Below are positions 10,893 to 20,321 of a stretch of 64,000 bases of DNA, in pieces (within the stretch, counting starts at the first letter, position 1; each line of letters begins with the position of its first letter). The translations under genes and the position numbers were made by a program. Location of the stretch: NCBI GenBank assembly GCA_947496145.1, contig CANMBS010000032.1:1-64000 (forward strand), given 5' to 3'. The notes below the pieces were generated by a model, which was not told the DNA's origin, made no database searches, and worked only from the letters and a program-made list of their open reading frames with translations. This DNA comes from an uncultured Pseudovibrio sp. GTDB taxonomy: Bacteria > Pseudomonadota > Alphaproteobacteria > Rhizobiales > Stappiaceae.

Positions 10893-11081
10893 TGGGAGTC
10901 ACACGCACCTGACAGATGCAAAGCAAAGTTTTAGAGCGGCCTGCGCAAATTTAGGGTGAGCGCATAGCACTCTAGGGACAAGGGAGACTGGTGACGAGTG
11001 AGGAGGGAATTGTCCCGCTCAATTGGTCTTCTGGGTACAACACGACGCCACTGGCGATTTTAATAAGAGGAATAGGAAGTT

Positions 11082-12491
11082 ATGACGACCTCCGCTGATG
11101 TCTTAAATGAAATTCAGGAAAAAGACGTAAAATTTGTAGATCTTCGTTTTTCTGATCCACGCGGCAAGCTGCAGCACGTCACCATGGATATTTCTCAGGT
11201 GAATGAAGACATGTTCGCAGAAGGCGTTGCATTTGACGGTTCTTCTATCGCTGGCTGGAAAGCGATCAACGAGTCCGACATGATGCTGATGCCAGACCCG
11301 GAAACCGCGCATATCGACCCGTTCTTCGCACAGTCCACCATGTCCATCTTCTGTGACGTCCTCGACCCGCAGACAGGTGAAGGTTACAACCGTGACCCGC
11401 GCATGACCGCAAAGCGCGCAGAAGCCTATGTCAAAGCATGTGGCGCAGGTGACACCGTATTCGTTGGCCCGGAAGCTGAGTTCTTCATCTTCGACGACGT
11501 TCGCTTCGCAGCAGACCCGTACAACACCGGCTTCAAGCTGGACTGTTCTGAACTGCCAACCAACATGGACAGCGAATACGAATCCGGCAACCTCGGTCAC
11601 CGTCCACGCACCAAGGGTGGTTACTTCCCGGTTCCTCCGATCGACAGCTGTCAGGACATTCGTTCCGAAATGCTGACCGTCATGTCCGAAATGGGCGTGA
11701 AAGTTGAAAAGCACCACCACGAAGTGGCGGCAGCTCAGCACGAACTCGGCATGCAGTTCCAGCCTCTGACCACCTGTGCTGACCACATGCAGATCTACAA
11801 ATACGTGGTGCATCAGGTTGCCCATGCCTATGGCAAATCCGCAACCTTCATGCCAAAGCCAGTCTTCGGCGACAACGGCACCGGCATGCACTGCCACTTC
11901 TCCATCTGGGACGAAGGCAACCCAACCTTTGCAGGCAACCAGTATGCAGATCTTTCTGAAAACGCTCTGTACTTCATCGGCGGTATCTTAAAGCACGCCA
12001 AAGCGCTGAACGCCTTCACCAACTCCTCTACTAACTCCTACAAGCGTCTGGTTCCAGGTTATGAGGCTCCGGTTCTGCTGGCTTACTCCTCCAGCAACCG
12101 TTCCGCATCCTGCCGTATTCCATTCACCTCTTCACCAAAAGCCAAGCGCGTTGAGGTTCGCTTCCCGGACCCATCCGCAAACCCATATCTGGCGTTTGCT
12201 GCACAGCTGATGGCTGGCCTTGATGGCATCAAAAACAAGATCCATCCCGGCGATGCAATGGATAAGAACCTTTACGATCTGCCGAAAGAGGAACTCTCCG
12301 AGATCCCAACCGTTGCAGCCTCCCTGCGCGAAGCTCTGGAATGCCTTGATGCAGACCGCGAGTTCCTCAAAGCAGGCGGCGTCTTCGACGACGACCAGAT
12401 CGACGCATACATCGAACTGAAAATGGAAGAAGTCATGCGCACCGACATGACCCCTCACCCTGTTGAGTTCGACATGTACTACTCTGTCTAA
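11082..12491 (+). CDS. glnA: glutamine synthetase type I
   Basis: The enzyme makes glutamine from glutamate, ammonia and ATP as a dodecamer in the cytoplasm. The 469-aa length is that of GSI-beta. Visible motifs include the N-terminal latch [19 protein letters not shown] near residue 50, the [10 protein letters not shown] metal/ATP site, the NRSASCRIP segment and the adenylylation-site Tyr near residue 398 (KNLYDLP). A ribosome-binding site (AGAGGAATAGGAAG) precedes the ATG. Cotranscription with glnB from the sigma-54 promoter is likely; the 189-base gap could hold a second promoter. Confidence 0.98.
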   Translation: MTTSADVLNEIQEKDVKFVDLRFSDPRGKLQHVTMDISQVNEDMFAEGVAFDGSSIAGWKAINESDMMLMPDPETAHIDPFFAQSTMSIFCDVLDPQTGEGYNRDPRMTAKRAEAYVKACGAGDTVFVGPEAEFFIFDDVRFAADPYNTGFKLDCSELPTNMDSEYESGNLGHRPRTKGGYFPVPPIDSCQDIRSEMLTVMSEMGVKVEKHHHEVAAAQHELGMQFQPLTTCADHMQIYKYVVHQVAHAYGKSATFMPKPVFGDNGTGMHCHFSIWDEGNPTFAGNQYADLSENALYFIGGILKHAKALNAFTNSSTNSYKRLVPGYEAPVLLAYSSSNRSASCRIPFTSSPKAKRVEVRFPDPSANPYLAFAAQLMAGLDGIKNKIHPGDAMDKNLYDLPKEELSEIPTVAASLREALECLDADREFLKAGGVFDDDQIDAYIELKMEEVMRTDMTPHPVEFDMYYSV

Positions 12492-12545
12492 GAGTTGTGG
12501 TAGGCTGGATCTGATTGACTTCAGTCAGATCCAGCGAGCAAACTT

Positions 12546-12585
12546 AAAAAACCCCGGCACACCGAAAGGTCGCCGGGGTTTTTTC
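12546..12585 (+). terminator. bidirectional intrinsic terminator after glnA
   Basis: AAAAACCCCGGC and GCCGGGGTTTTTT pair around a small loop. A and T runs flank both sides, so it can end glnA on plus and the convergent hypothetical gene on minus. Confidence 0.93.
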
Positions 12586-12641
12586 TTATCAAAATCCGCA
12601 TCCCGCGAAACGATCTAACAGGATTGAGCTACCAGCTCTGC

Positions 12642-13187
12642 TCAGTCTATATCACCAGGAGCACCTACATACCCATTAGAGTCGATCCCCAAAAGCTCAA
12701 AGTATAATTGATCCAGCCAAACGACCTGCTCTACGGGCACGCCAAATTCAACAATTTTTTCAACCTCGCTTTCATAGCCCGGCCCCCACTCTTTAGTGAC
12801 GCCATATAAAACGTAAACGTCCTCCAGGGTAAGTTCTGAGGTTGCAGTTTCATTTACCTTAGCCAGCATTTTCATTAAATCTTCTTCTTTGATGGTCCCG
12901 CAGTTAATATGCGCAACAGAAGCAACATTCGACACCTCCAGATCTCTGGCGATCATAATAACCGCCGCACAGGAGTACATTCCCGTAACGACAGTCGCAA
13001 TGAGTATACTGGCTGAACTATCAATCTCCTGACTTCCAAACTCCCCTGCCATGCTTAGAAACATTTGGTCAGCATGCCGGTCAAAAATCGGTACCGGACC
13101 GCTCTCACCAGAAAGCGCGATATCAATCAGCTCAGGAATCGTTTTTGGCTTTTTACCCAAATCGGTGTTTACAATGTAATGCGGCAT
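12642..13187 (-). CDS. hypothetical protein, 181 aa
   Basis: I do not recognise this protein. It begins MPHYIVNTDLGKKPKTIPE, has a hydrophobic central stretch near residues 63-80 (ASILIATVVTGMYSCAAVIM) that could be a buried helix, and an acidic C-terminal half with several aromatic residues. No signal peptide is seen. The start at 13187 follows an AAAGAGAAAAAG stretch. It is convergent with glnA and shares its terminator. It could be a small accessory gene; no function is proposed. Confidence 0.7.
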   Translation of the reverse strand: MPHYIVNTDLGKKPKTIPELIDIALSGESGPVPIFDRHADQMFLSMAGEFGSQEIDSSASILIATVVTGMYSCAAVIMIARDLEVSNVASVAHINCGTIKEEDLMKMLAKVNETATSELTLEDVYVLYGVTKEWGPGYESEVEKIVEFGVPVEQVVWLDQLYFELLGIDSNGYVGAPGDID

Positions 13188-13830
13188 CTTTTTCTCTTTC
13201 TTGTTTAAGATGTATGCATGACGACTCAAACGGTGTTTTGTGAAGGATACCCTCTGGCAAGTAGTGCCCGAAAGCGTCACGGAACGCGGGCCAGCTCTTC
13301 TTCAAATCAACGCAGGTTTTCTGGAAACAACGCAAACCAGCGCACATTTCAACGCAAAAGCAAAATGTCATCACCCCGTCACGAAGCTACTGTTCTAATG
13401 CAGTCAGGTAATCAACATCTGACCGTGTTGATTTAATCCTGCAACTTCTCACAGGCGGCCTGTTAAGGTCCCCTCTTTTTTACGTTTTTCGCAAATGCCT
13501 GCACATGCTGGCAAGGCTGTGCTAACCAATCTATCCCCCTCCCCTTGAAACATGTGAGTTGCATACCTACCTTTAAGACAGGTCAAAGAAGGAGATCGAA
13601 TGATTCCACCAGACCTGCATGTTGTACGGCGTTCATAGAGGCAATACGGCACTTATGAAAACCCTCTGCAAGATGCCAAAATATATGGAACTAAAACAAC
13701 GGCCTGAGCGACTGCGCGTCATCAGACGGTAAGCGAGGATCGAACCCGGACGTACACGGGCGAAAAACAATCAGAACGCCCAAGCATATAGCCTTGAAAC
13801 GGTAAATCGCGGCGATCCAACCAAAAAAGC
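13188..13830. other. long gap with no confident gene
   Basis: No convincing protein-coding gene is seen up to tyrS. On the plus strand at 13600 an AAGGAG followed by ATG opens a 12-codon frame. An overlapping frame, reading from about 13619, codes 37 residues rich in Arg and Lys ending at 13730. The stretch 13740-13790 can form small hairpins (CCCG/CGGG and GGGCG/CGCCC). The strong terminator that follows suggests an unrecognised short transcript or leader. Confidence 0.35.
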
Positions 13831-13874
13831 AAAACCCCGCCTGTTCCTTCGAGAAGGAAGCGGGGTTTTCTTTT
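13831..13874 (+). terminator. orphan intrinsic terminator before tyrS
   Basis: AAAACCCCGC and GCGGGGTTTT form a long stem extended by TTCCTTC with GAAGGAA, and TCTTTT follows. No recognised gene precedes it on the plus strand, so it probably ends a small RNA or peptide transcript, or acts as a leader attenuator for tyrS. Confidence 0.8.
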
Positions 13875-14013
13875 GTGCGAGCAAACTACACACCAATCTC
13901 AACATAAAGAAACAGTTTTACCCCCACCTCAAAAAACCAAGTGAATCCCGGCAAAAACTCAGGTATAGACCTATCAACTTGGAAATTCTTAGCAATTTGA
14001 ACAGGCTTGACCA

Positions 14014-15267
14014 ATGAGCTCATATAAATCCGAATTTATGCGGACCATGGAAGAACGCGGTTTTCTGCACCAACTCTCTAACGCTGAAGGGCTGGACGAA
14101 TTGTGCGCCAATGAAACCGTCACCGCATATATTGGCTTCGACTGTACCGCGACCAGCCTACACGTTGGCTCCCTCGTGCAGATCATGATGCTGCATTGGT
14201 TCCAGAAAACCGGTCATCGCCCAATCACCCTCATGGGAAGCGGTACAACCCGTGTTGGCGACCCGACCGGCAAAGATGAAAGCCGCAAGGTTCTTACCGA
14301 TGAAGACATCGAAAACAACAAGAACGGCATCAAGCAAGTCTTTGAAAAATTTCTGACATTCGGTGAAGGTCCGTCAGATGCTATGATGATGGATAACGCT
14401 GACTGGCTCTTAAAACTCAACTATATGGACTTCCTGCGCGATGTAGGCCGTTACTTCTCCGTCAACCAGATGATCCAGCGCGACAGCGTCCGCCTGCGTC
14501 TGGAACGCGAGCAGCATCTGTCGTTCCTCGAATTTAACTACATGCTGCTGCAAGGTTACGATTACCTCGAAATCCACCGCCGCACCGGCTGCCGCTTGCA
14601 GATGGGTGGTTCTGATCAGTGGTCTAACATCCTCTCCGGCGTAGACCTTGGCCGCCGCCTTGCGGACAAAGAACTATTCGCTCTCACAACCCCGCTGCTC
14701 ACCACAGCATCCGGTGCGAAAATGGGCAAGACCGCAGCAGGCGCAGTATGGCTCAACGCTGATATGTTAAGCCCCTACGACTACTGGCAGTTCTGGCGCA
14801 ACACGGAAGATGAAGACGTAGAAAAGTTTCTGAAACTCTTCACAATTCTGCCAATGGATGAAATCAGAGGTCTGGCAGCTCTGGAAGGCGCTGGCATCAA
14901 CGAAGCTAAGAAGGTTCTGGCAACAGAAGCAACAGCCTTGCTTCATGGCCGCGAAGAAGCTGAGAAGGCCGCTGAGACCGCACGCAAAGCCTTCGAAGAG
15001 GGCGAAAACGCTGCTGGCCTGCCAACCATAGAGATTGCTGCTACAGAACTCGCAGAGGGCCTTGGCATTTTGAATGCCTTTGTGACGGCAGGCCTGTGCA
15101 CGTCAAACGGAGAAGTACGCCGCAACATAAAAGGCGGCGCTGTTCGCATTAACGACGAGGCTGAACAGGATCACACACGCACGATCACCAAAGCGGACCT
15201 GACTGACGATGGCGTTGTAAAACTATCTCTGGGAAAGAAGAAACACGTTCTTGTAAAGCCTGTCTAA
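14014..15267 (+). CDS. tyrS: tyrosyl-tRNA synthetase
   Basis: TyrS charges tRNA-Tyr with tyrosine. The 417-aa class I synthetase has the HIGH-type motif HVGS at 50-53, the KMSKS-type motif KMGKT at 236-240, and a C-terminal S4 RNA-binding domain ([17 protein letters not shown] region, about 350-417). The length fits the bacterial TyrS family. It is preceded by the orphan terminator region and closed by its own terminator. Confidence 0.97.
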   Translation: MSSYKSEFMRTMEERGFLHQLSNAEGLDELCANETVTAYIGFDCTATSLHVGSLVQIMMLHWFQKTGHRPITLMGSGTTRVGDPTGKDESRKVLTDEDIENNKNGIKQVFEKFLTFGEGPSDAMMMDNADWLLKLNYMDFLRDVGRYFSVNQMIQRDSVRLRLEREQHLSFLEFNYMLLQGYDYLEIHRRTGCRLQMGGSDQWSNILSGVDLGRRLADKELFALTTPLLTTASGAKMGKTAAGAVWLNADMLSPYDYWQFWRNTEDEDVEKFLKLFTILPMDEIRGLAALEGAGINEAKKVLATEATALLHGREEAEKAAETARKAFEEGENAAGLPTIEIAATELAEGLGILNAFVTAGLCTSNGEVRRNIKGGAVRINDEAEQDHTRTITKADLTDDGVVKLSLGKKKHVLVKPV

Positions 15268-15292
15268 CAGGCTGATACATTGAAGACTATAT

Positions 15293-15322
15293 GAAAGCCG
15301 GGTCATTAAGCCCGGCTTTTTT
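15293..15322 (+). terminator. intrinsic terminator of tyrS
   Basis: GAAAGCCGGG and CCCGGCTTTTTT pair around TCATTAAG, followed by T residues; it lies 25 bases after the tyrS stop. Confidence 0.92.
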
Positions 15323-15375
15323 CATTCTCAAATATGACTGCAAAACGCGAGAACTTGTTAGCCCACAGGTACCCT

Positions 15376-18300
15376 TTAAAACTCAAAGATACGCCGCAAA
15401 ACACCAGGTGCAATGGCAGAAACCGGGTTAACCTGAAACCGTGGTTTGTCGAAGGTACCATCCAGTTTGTATGTCACACCAATTAGTCCCTCATCAGAAG
15501 ACCCACCGCCAAGAATAAGACCAATCACTGGCAGCTTGGCAAACAAGTTATTGAGGGCATAAGCTGGTACAAACGTTCCAGCCAAATCTAACTCTTGGGT
15601 TTTCAGATTAACACTACCGCTGAAGGTCCCTCCAATAACCGCACCTTTCAATGTCCCTTTAGAAACAGTCACAATATCCCGGTTGCGAGAGAACTGAATG
15701 CGCATCTTGCTGAAAGAGGCCTCACCCGAATTCACAGTAGCAGAATACACTTCCGAATTTCGTGTACCTTGCATTCTCTTCGGGCGAACTCCTTTTAGTG
15801 CCTTAATGGCTGGATCCTCAGTAATAGAGAAGTCTGTTACGATCAAATTCCCAGCCCAATTGGCGTTACTTGGCATCTGAATATCAAGACGTCCTTTACC
15901 TCCCCGCATACGGGGGAAAATATCAGCAAATCGCAAAAACTCACCAGTGTTATTCAGCTTGCCTTTCGCAAACCGATTTTTGCCTTGCCCGCCAAGAGTA
16001 AAGCTGAACTGTCCTCGACTGGAAGTTGCTCCTGTCGCAGTCAGTTCTGCTGGAGCACTTCCTCGTAAAAGTCCTTTAATCCTGACATTTTGTGCCTGAA
16101 CGCCTCTGAAGCCGATTAGACGCTTAAAAGTCAGGTCTACCTCTGAAACGTCAGCTTTGCGACCACCGGAACCAGAGCCCCCCTTATCTTCTCCGATCGA
16201 ATCCAATATGGCACGCCCATCAAACCGCTCAGCATTCAGGACAATCTTGTAGCCCCCACCACGTCGCGATCGAACAGTCAGCTTTGCTTTGTCACTTGGT
16301 CTCAGGTTAAAGGCAGAAAAGTCCGCAAGCGTCAGACGGCCATTGCTGTCCAACTTGACATTTCCTCTTACCTCAACCCCTTCAGAAGCGAACGAGAAAT
16401 TATGCAGCGTCTTAGCACCGCCAGAGCTGGTCACGCGGAAACGAGCCGTGGCTCGCACTCCCTTCGCTTTGCTCCATGCAACTTCCGGAATGCGGATAGA
16501 GGCTCTTGTGAAGTCCAGCTCATACACCTGAGTACTGCCACTATCCTCATAACTGACTTTTACCGGGCCTTTGACATATTTCTGGATATCAACATCATAC
16601 TCTTTCAACTCTTTTGCATCTGCAACAAAGGTGACATCCTGCCGATCATCGGTTCCACTGCCATCACGACTGGTACTAAGATCAATCTCAGAGAGGAAGC
16701 CATTGAGCTTACCCTTACCAGAGATTTGCGTCAGCTTGTTATCCGCCTGAACGACCAGATTTGCATCCTCAATAATCTGGCCAGAGATCTTTGCCTTACT
16801 GGAAAAGTCCTTCAAATCCAAAGTGGCACGCCATTCAACATCTTTCACCTTGAGATTTTTTGCCAAGGGAAATGATGCTTCAACACGTACTTCACCTGTT
16901 CCGGCAAGATCACCCGGCACCACATCCATACCATCAAGTGCATTAAGTGGTTCTGCATCAGCAAGCACGCCTAAATCATCCGCCCGCCCAGTCAAAAACA
17001 TTGAAAGTTCAGCTGGCTGAACACCAGGAACAGGAATGTCCTTTAGCGTAATCTGAATTTCAGGGACTTTGACGATATTGCCATCTTGCATGCGAAAATG
17101 TGCATTTTTGCCGGAAACAGTAAGGTCTTCCCCCTTAATAACCCCCTTGCCAGTTACATCACGTAAAATGGGAAGCGTTTCCAGTGGCTTAACAGCTCCA
17201 TCGATTATATCAAACGTAGCGGTCAAACCATCACCAGTCCATACAGGGGTTTCCTTTTTACCATCAAAGGCCGCCGGACCGAGCGCCATATCCAAAAACA
17301 CATTATCGACACGCCCAGCTCCAAGGTGGCGCAGCAACCAGTGCCGCGTCTTGGAAGCCGTAACCGTCGGCCAAACCTGCAAAAGCTCACCAAAGCTCAG
17401 GCTGGGGCTGTGAACTGAAAGTGCCAGCGAGGGTCCCGGTTTTCCAAAATAGAAAGAGCCAGCAAGATTAATGTCAGCATTAAGACCGACTGCACGAGCC
17501 CTATCAATGGAAATCATAGACTTTGCAGGATCGAAAGAACCAGAGGCATAAGCATCTGGAAATACCAGTGGAGGGGCGTTTACATCAGTAGGCGCCAGCA
17601 CAATTTCGCGTGAGCCCAACGAATAATTCCATTCAGCTCCATCTGTAACCGGTGGCTGCAATAAACCACCAAAAACAATACGTGTATTATTCCGGCGAAC
17701 ATACGAGCGACCAACAATGATATCTGGATTATCGCGCTGTAGATTAAGGTCTAAGAATGCCTCATCAATGCTCAAGGCATTTTCGGGGCTTGTCTTGATG
17801 ACGATGGGAGTACTGCGAATATTCAGGTTTGCATCAACAAATTCACCCGTCGCCCAGAGCCCTGCATTTGCTTCAACAGATAATTGCGTTCTAGCGAGTT
17901 TGTCATCACGCGCAAAACTATGTGTCGGCAGCAGGTCTCGTAAAGAAGCGTCTCGTAAACTGACTGAAATGTTGCGCGTCCCCGTCTCCGGAGTCACAGT
18001 TCTCTTCAAATCCCAGGACCAGTCCCCTTCCCGCCCAACAATTGTTGCATTAACGGCAAAGGAAAGATCATCGAGCAGCACAGCATTTGCATCAATCCCA
18101 TCCGCGACGAACTCTTCACCCTGCGCATTAATCACAAGACGACCATAGTCGATGGAAACTTTCTTCAAATGCCAGCGCTTCAACTCTTCAACAGCTAAAA
18201 CACTAAACTTATCAATCGCCACCACCCGGTTTTGCACCCGTGGCAGTGGTTCAGATCCACTCGCAAGTTTGATCGAGGCTGAGGGGCGTTCCAAAGCAAC

Positions 18301-18606
18301 ACTTGTAATTTCCAGATTTCCGGTCAACAAGCCTGACAGGTTAATCCCGATCTCGGTTTTGGGGAGCATGACAATGGCAGAGGTTCTGCCGTTGATACGC
18401 ACAAGAGAATCTTCAAAAATGATCTTGCTGCCAGTTTCACCAAACAGCTCTACCTGCGCATTACCAACTGTTACTTTTAGTGCCTTGCTTTCGATCTGGC
18501 GGATAGCCCAATCTACTAGATAAGGTACCACTACAGGGCCGTGCACCACTCGGTAAGCACCAAAGCCAATCCCTAAAAACAGAAAAACGCAGACAAGACT
18601 CCACAC
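15376..18606 (-). CDS. AsmA/YhdP-like envelope protein (DUF3971 type)
   Basis: The 1076-residue protein has an N-terminal membrane anchor (residues about 1-20) followed by very long repetitive beta-strand sequence. It ends with the region typical of AsmA-like C-terminal domains (LIVTDFSITEDPAIKAL..., VIGGTFSGSVNLKTQELDLAGTFVPAY). YhdP/TamB-type proteins form hydrophobic grooves that move phospholipids between inner and outer membranes. The first conventional start is the GTG at 18606, but the frame stays open and reads like coding sequence for 56 more codons, up to a stop at 18775-18777, including the basic stretch just before the anchor; no ATG/GTG/TTG is in that part. The true start is therefore uncertain. 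Confidence 0.85.
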   Translation of the reverse strand: MWSLVCVFLFLGIGFGAYRVVHGPVVVPYLVDWAIRQIESKALKVTVGNAQVELFGETGSKIIFEDSLVRINGRTSAIVMLPKTEIGINLSGLLTGNLEITSVALERPSASIKLASGSEPLPRVQNRVVAIDKFSVLAVEELKRWHLKKVSIDYGRLVINAQGEEFVADGIDANAVLLDDLSFAVNATIVGREGDWSWDLKRTVTPETGTRNISVSLRDASLRDLLPTHSFARDDKLARTQLSVEANAGLWATGEFVDANLNIRSTPIVIKTSPENALSIDEAFLDLNLQRDNPDIIVGRSYVRRNNTRIVFGGLLQPPVTDGAEWNYSLGSREIVLAPTDVNAPPLVFPDAYASGSFDPAKSMISIDRARAVGLNADINLAGSFYFGKPGPSLALSVHSPSLSFGELLQVWPTVTASKTRHWLLRHLGAGRVDNVFLDMALGPAAFDGKKETPVWTGDGLTATFDIIDGAVKPLETLPILRDVTGKGVIKGEDLTVSGKNAHFRMQDGNIVKVPEIQITLKDIPVPGVQPAELSMFLTGRADDLGVLADAEPLNALDGMDVVPGDLAGTGEVRVEASFPLAKNLKVKDVEWRATLDLKDFSSKAKISGQIIEDANLVVQADNKLTQISGKGKLNGFLSEIDLSTSRDGSGTDDRQDVTFVADAKELKEYDVDIQKYVKGPVKVSYEDSGSTQVYELDFTRASIRIPEVAWSKAKGVRATARFRVTSSGGAKTLHNFSFASEGVEVRGNVKLDSNGRLTLADFSAFNLRPSDKAKLTVRSRRGGGYKIVLNAERFDGRAILDSIGEDKGGSGSGGRKADVSEVDLTFKRLIGFRGVQAQNVRIKGLLRGSAPAELTATGATSSRGQFSFTLGGQGKNRFAKGKLNNTGEFLRFADIFPRMRGGKGRLDIQMPSNANWAGNLIVTDFSITEDPAIKALKGVRPKRMQGTRNSEVYSATVNSGEASFSKMRIQFSRNRDIVTVSKGTLKGAVIGGTFSGSVNLKTQELDLAGTFVPAYALNNLFAKLPVIGLILGGGSSDEGLIGVTYKLDGTFDKPRFQVNPVSAIAPGVLRRIFEF

Positions 18607-18841
18607 AATACGCCGCTTACCACGCGGTCTTGTTGAAGAGCTTCTACGCTCCGTTGAATTCTCAACATCAACAGCCAGAGTCTTATTCCCTGCATTATTA
18701 GCACGATCAAGTTTGCTCGAATCGTACCCTGCGCTAGCATCGCGTGATAAAAGGTGCTCCGCAAGCGAAAATACCTACGGCGTCAAAGTCAAGAAACACC
18801 GTCCAATGAGACCGATAACCCGCTCCAGGAGCAAGTAAAAT

Positions 18842-19339
18842 ATGCCTGAAACAAAAGATATGACGTCTTCCTTACCTCAGGAAGACATGTTGGCACCAGA
18901 TTTCACTCTTGCCACAGATTCTCAAGGACAATTTACCCTATCAGAACATTCGGGCCAGTCAGTCGTCCTTTACTTTTATCCAAAGGATGACACACCCGGG
19001 TGCACAAAAGAGGCTATCGCCTTTACAGAACATGCAGCAGAGTTCGAAAAACACAATGCTGTCATCATCGGCGTCTCGCCCGATACAGCACTAAAGCATG
19101 ACAAGTTTAAGGCGAAACATGAGCTATCTGTCACACTTGGGGCAGATACCGAAAAGAAAGTGTGTGAAGCCTATGGCGTTTGGACAGAGAAAAACATGTA
19201 TGGAAAGAAATACATGGGTGTTGAGCGCTCCACATTCCTGATCGATAAAAACGGCAAGATTGCGAAAATCTGGCGCAAGGTTCGTGTCCCAGGTCACGTC
19301 GAAAAAGTTCTGCAAGAAGTTAAAGCTCTGAGCCTGTAA
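18842..19339 (+). CDS. bcp: thioredoxin-dependent thiol peroxidase (Bcp/PrxQ)
   Basis: This 165-aa peroxiredoxin reduces organic hydroperoxides. It has the motif PKDDTPGCTKEA with the peroxidatic Cys near residue 54. The resolving Cys five residues later, found in E. coli Bcp, is absent here; another Cys is at about residue 103. The thioredoxin-fold WRKVRVPGH end is typical of the family. It is divergent from the YhdP-like gene and followed after only three bases by the DUF455 gene, so the two form an operon. Confidence 0.94.
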   Translation: MPETKDMTSSLPQEDMLAPDFTLATDSQGQFTLSEHSGQSVVLYFYPKDDTPGCTKEAIAFTEHAAEFEKHNAVIIGVSPDTALKHDKFKAKHELSVTLGADTEKKVCEAYGVWTEKNMYGKKYMGVERSTFLIDKNGKIAKIWRKVRVPGHVEKVLQEVKALSL

Positions 19340-19342
19340 ACA

Positions 19343-20227
19343 ATGCCCAAACTCCCAGGTGACAATGCCTCTGATGCGTTTGGAGGTCAAACGCATCTTT
19401 CTCTGCCTCCTTCCACCAAAATTCACTCACTTAAAGATGGCGCTCGTCAAATTCTGGAAACTTCCAATCTGGAAGAGAAGGTTGCCCTCGCTTACTATGT
19501 TGCTAATCAATGGTTTAAAGGTGCCTTGTCAATCTCCCGAGGCACCAGTGAAAAAGGCATGCCGGACCGTCCCGGTCGCCCTGAAAAGCCTGAACTTCTG
19601 CCTCCCCGTGATATGCCCAAACGCGCCATCGGAGGTAAAGGTGGAAAGGTAGCCCTTCTTCACTCCCTCGCCCATATCGAACTGAATGCAATAGATCTCA
19701 CATGGGATCTTATCGGACGCTTCACGCATGTGCCTGTTCCGCGCTCATATTACGATGATTTTGTGCGGGTTGGTCTGGAAGAAGCTAAGCACTTCACACT
19801 CGTACAAGAACGACTTGCAAAGCTAGGGCATTCCTACGGCGACCTTCCAGCCCATGATGGTTTATGGCAGGCAGCACAATCCACCGGCAAAGACCTGACG
19901 GCTCGGCTCGCTATCATACCTCTTGTACTTGAAGCGCGCGGACTGGACATCACACCAAGTATGATCGATAAGGCCAAAGCGGCAGGTGATGAAGACACTG
20001 CCAACGTTCTGTATGTCATTTATCGTGATGAAAAAGGCCACGTCGCCTACGGTGCTAAATGGTTTCGCTTCATGTGCGACAGGCATCGCATCCGCCCCGA
20101 ACCCACTTTTCAACAGATGGTTAAACGTCATTTTAAGGGACCGCTCAAACCCCCGTTTAATGACAGGGCAAGATCTGAAGCTGGCCTCACTCCCGGCTTC
20201 TATCGCCCCCTCATAAAACTGACCTGA
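19343..20227 (+). CDS. DUF455 family ferritin-like protein
   Basis: The 294-aa protein belongs to the DUF455 group, a ferritin-like di-iron fold related to tRNA hydroxylase MiaE. Probable metal ligands occur in the expected pairs: His111/Glu113 (AHIEL), Glu147/His150 (EEAKH), Glu197 (LEARGLD) and Glu230/His233 (DEKGH). The substrate is unknown. It starts three bases after the bcp stop codon, suggesting coupled expression and perhaps a role in oxidative stress. Confidence 0.88.
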   Translation: MPKLPGDNASDAFGGQTHLSLPPSTKIHSLKDGARQILETSNLEEKVALAYYVANQWFKGALSISRGTSEKGMPDRPGRPEKPELLPPRDMPKRAIGGKGGKVALLHSLAHIELNAIDLTWDLIGRFTHVPVPRSYYDDFVRVGLEEAKHFTLVQERLAKLGHSYGDLPAHDGLWQAAQSTGKDLTARLAIIPLVLEARGLDITPSMIDKAKAAGDEDTANVLYVIYRDEKGHVAYGAKWFRFMCDRHRIRPEPTFQQMVKRHFKGPLKPPFNDRARSEAGLTPGFYRPLIKLT

Positions 20228-20321
20228 CGATACACTGCGCTTAGAATTTATTAACCATAACAAACTTTAATCTAATTTAACAAATCATTTCCAGTAGGCA
20301 AACTGAGCAAGTGGTCTTCCG

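Noticed and set aside
13449-13652. 67-codon minus frame in the gap before tyrS
   Set aside because: No ribosome-binding site or domain; composition not coding-like.
13735-13790. tRNA-like T-arm (GGTTCGATCC) on the minus strand
   Set aside because: No acceptor stem or anticodon arm can be formed around it.
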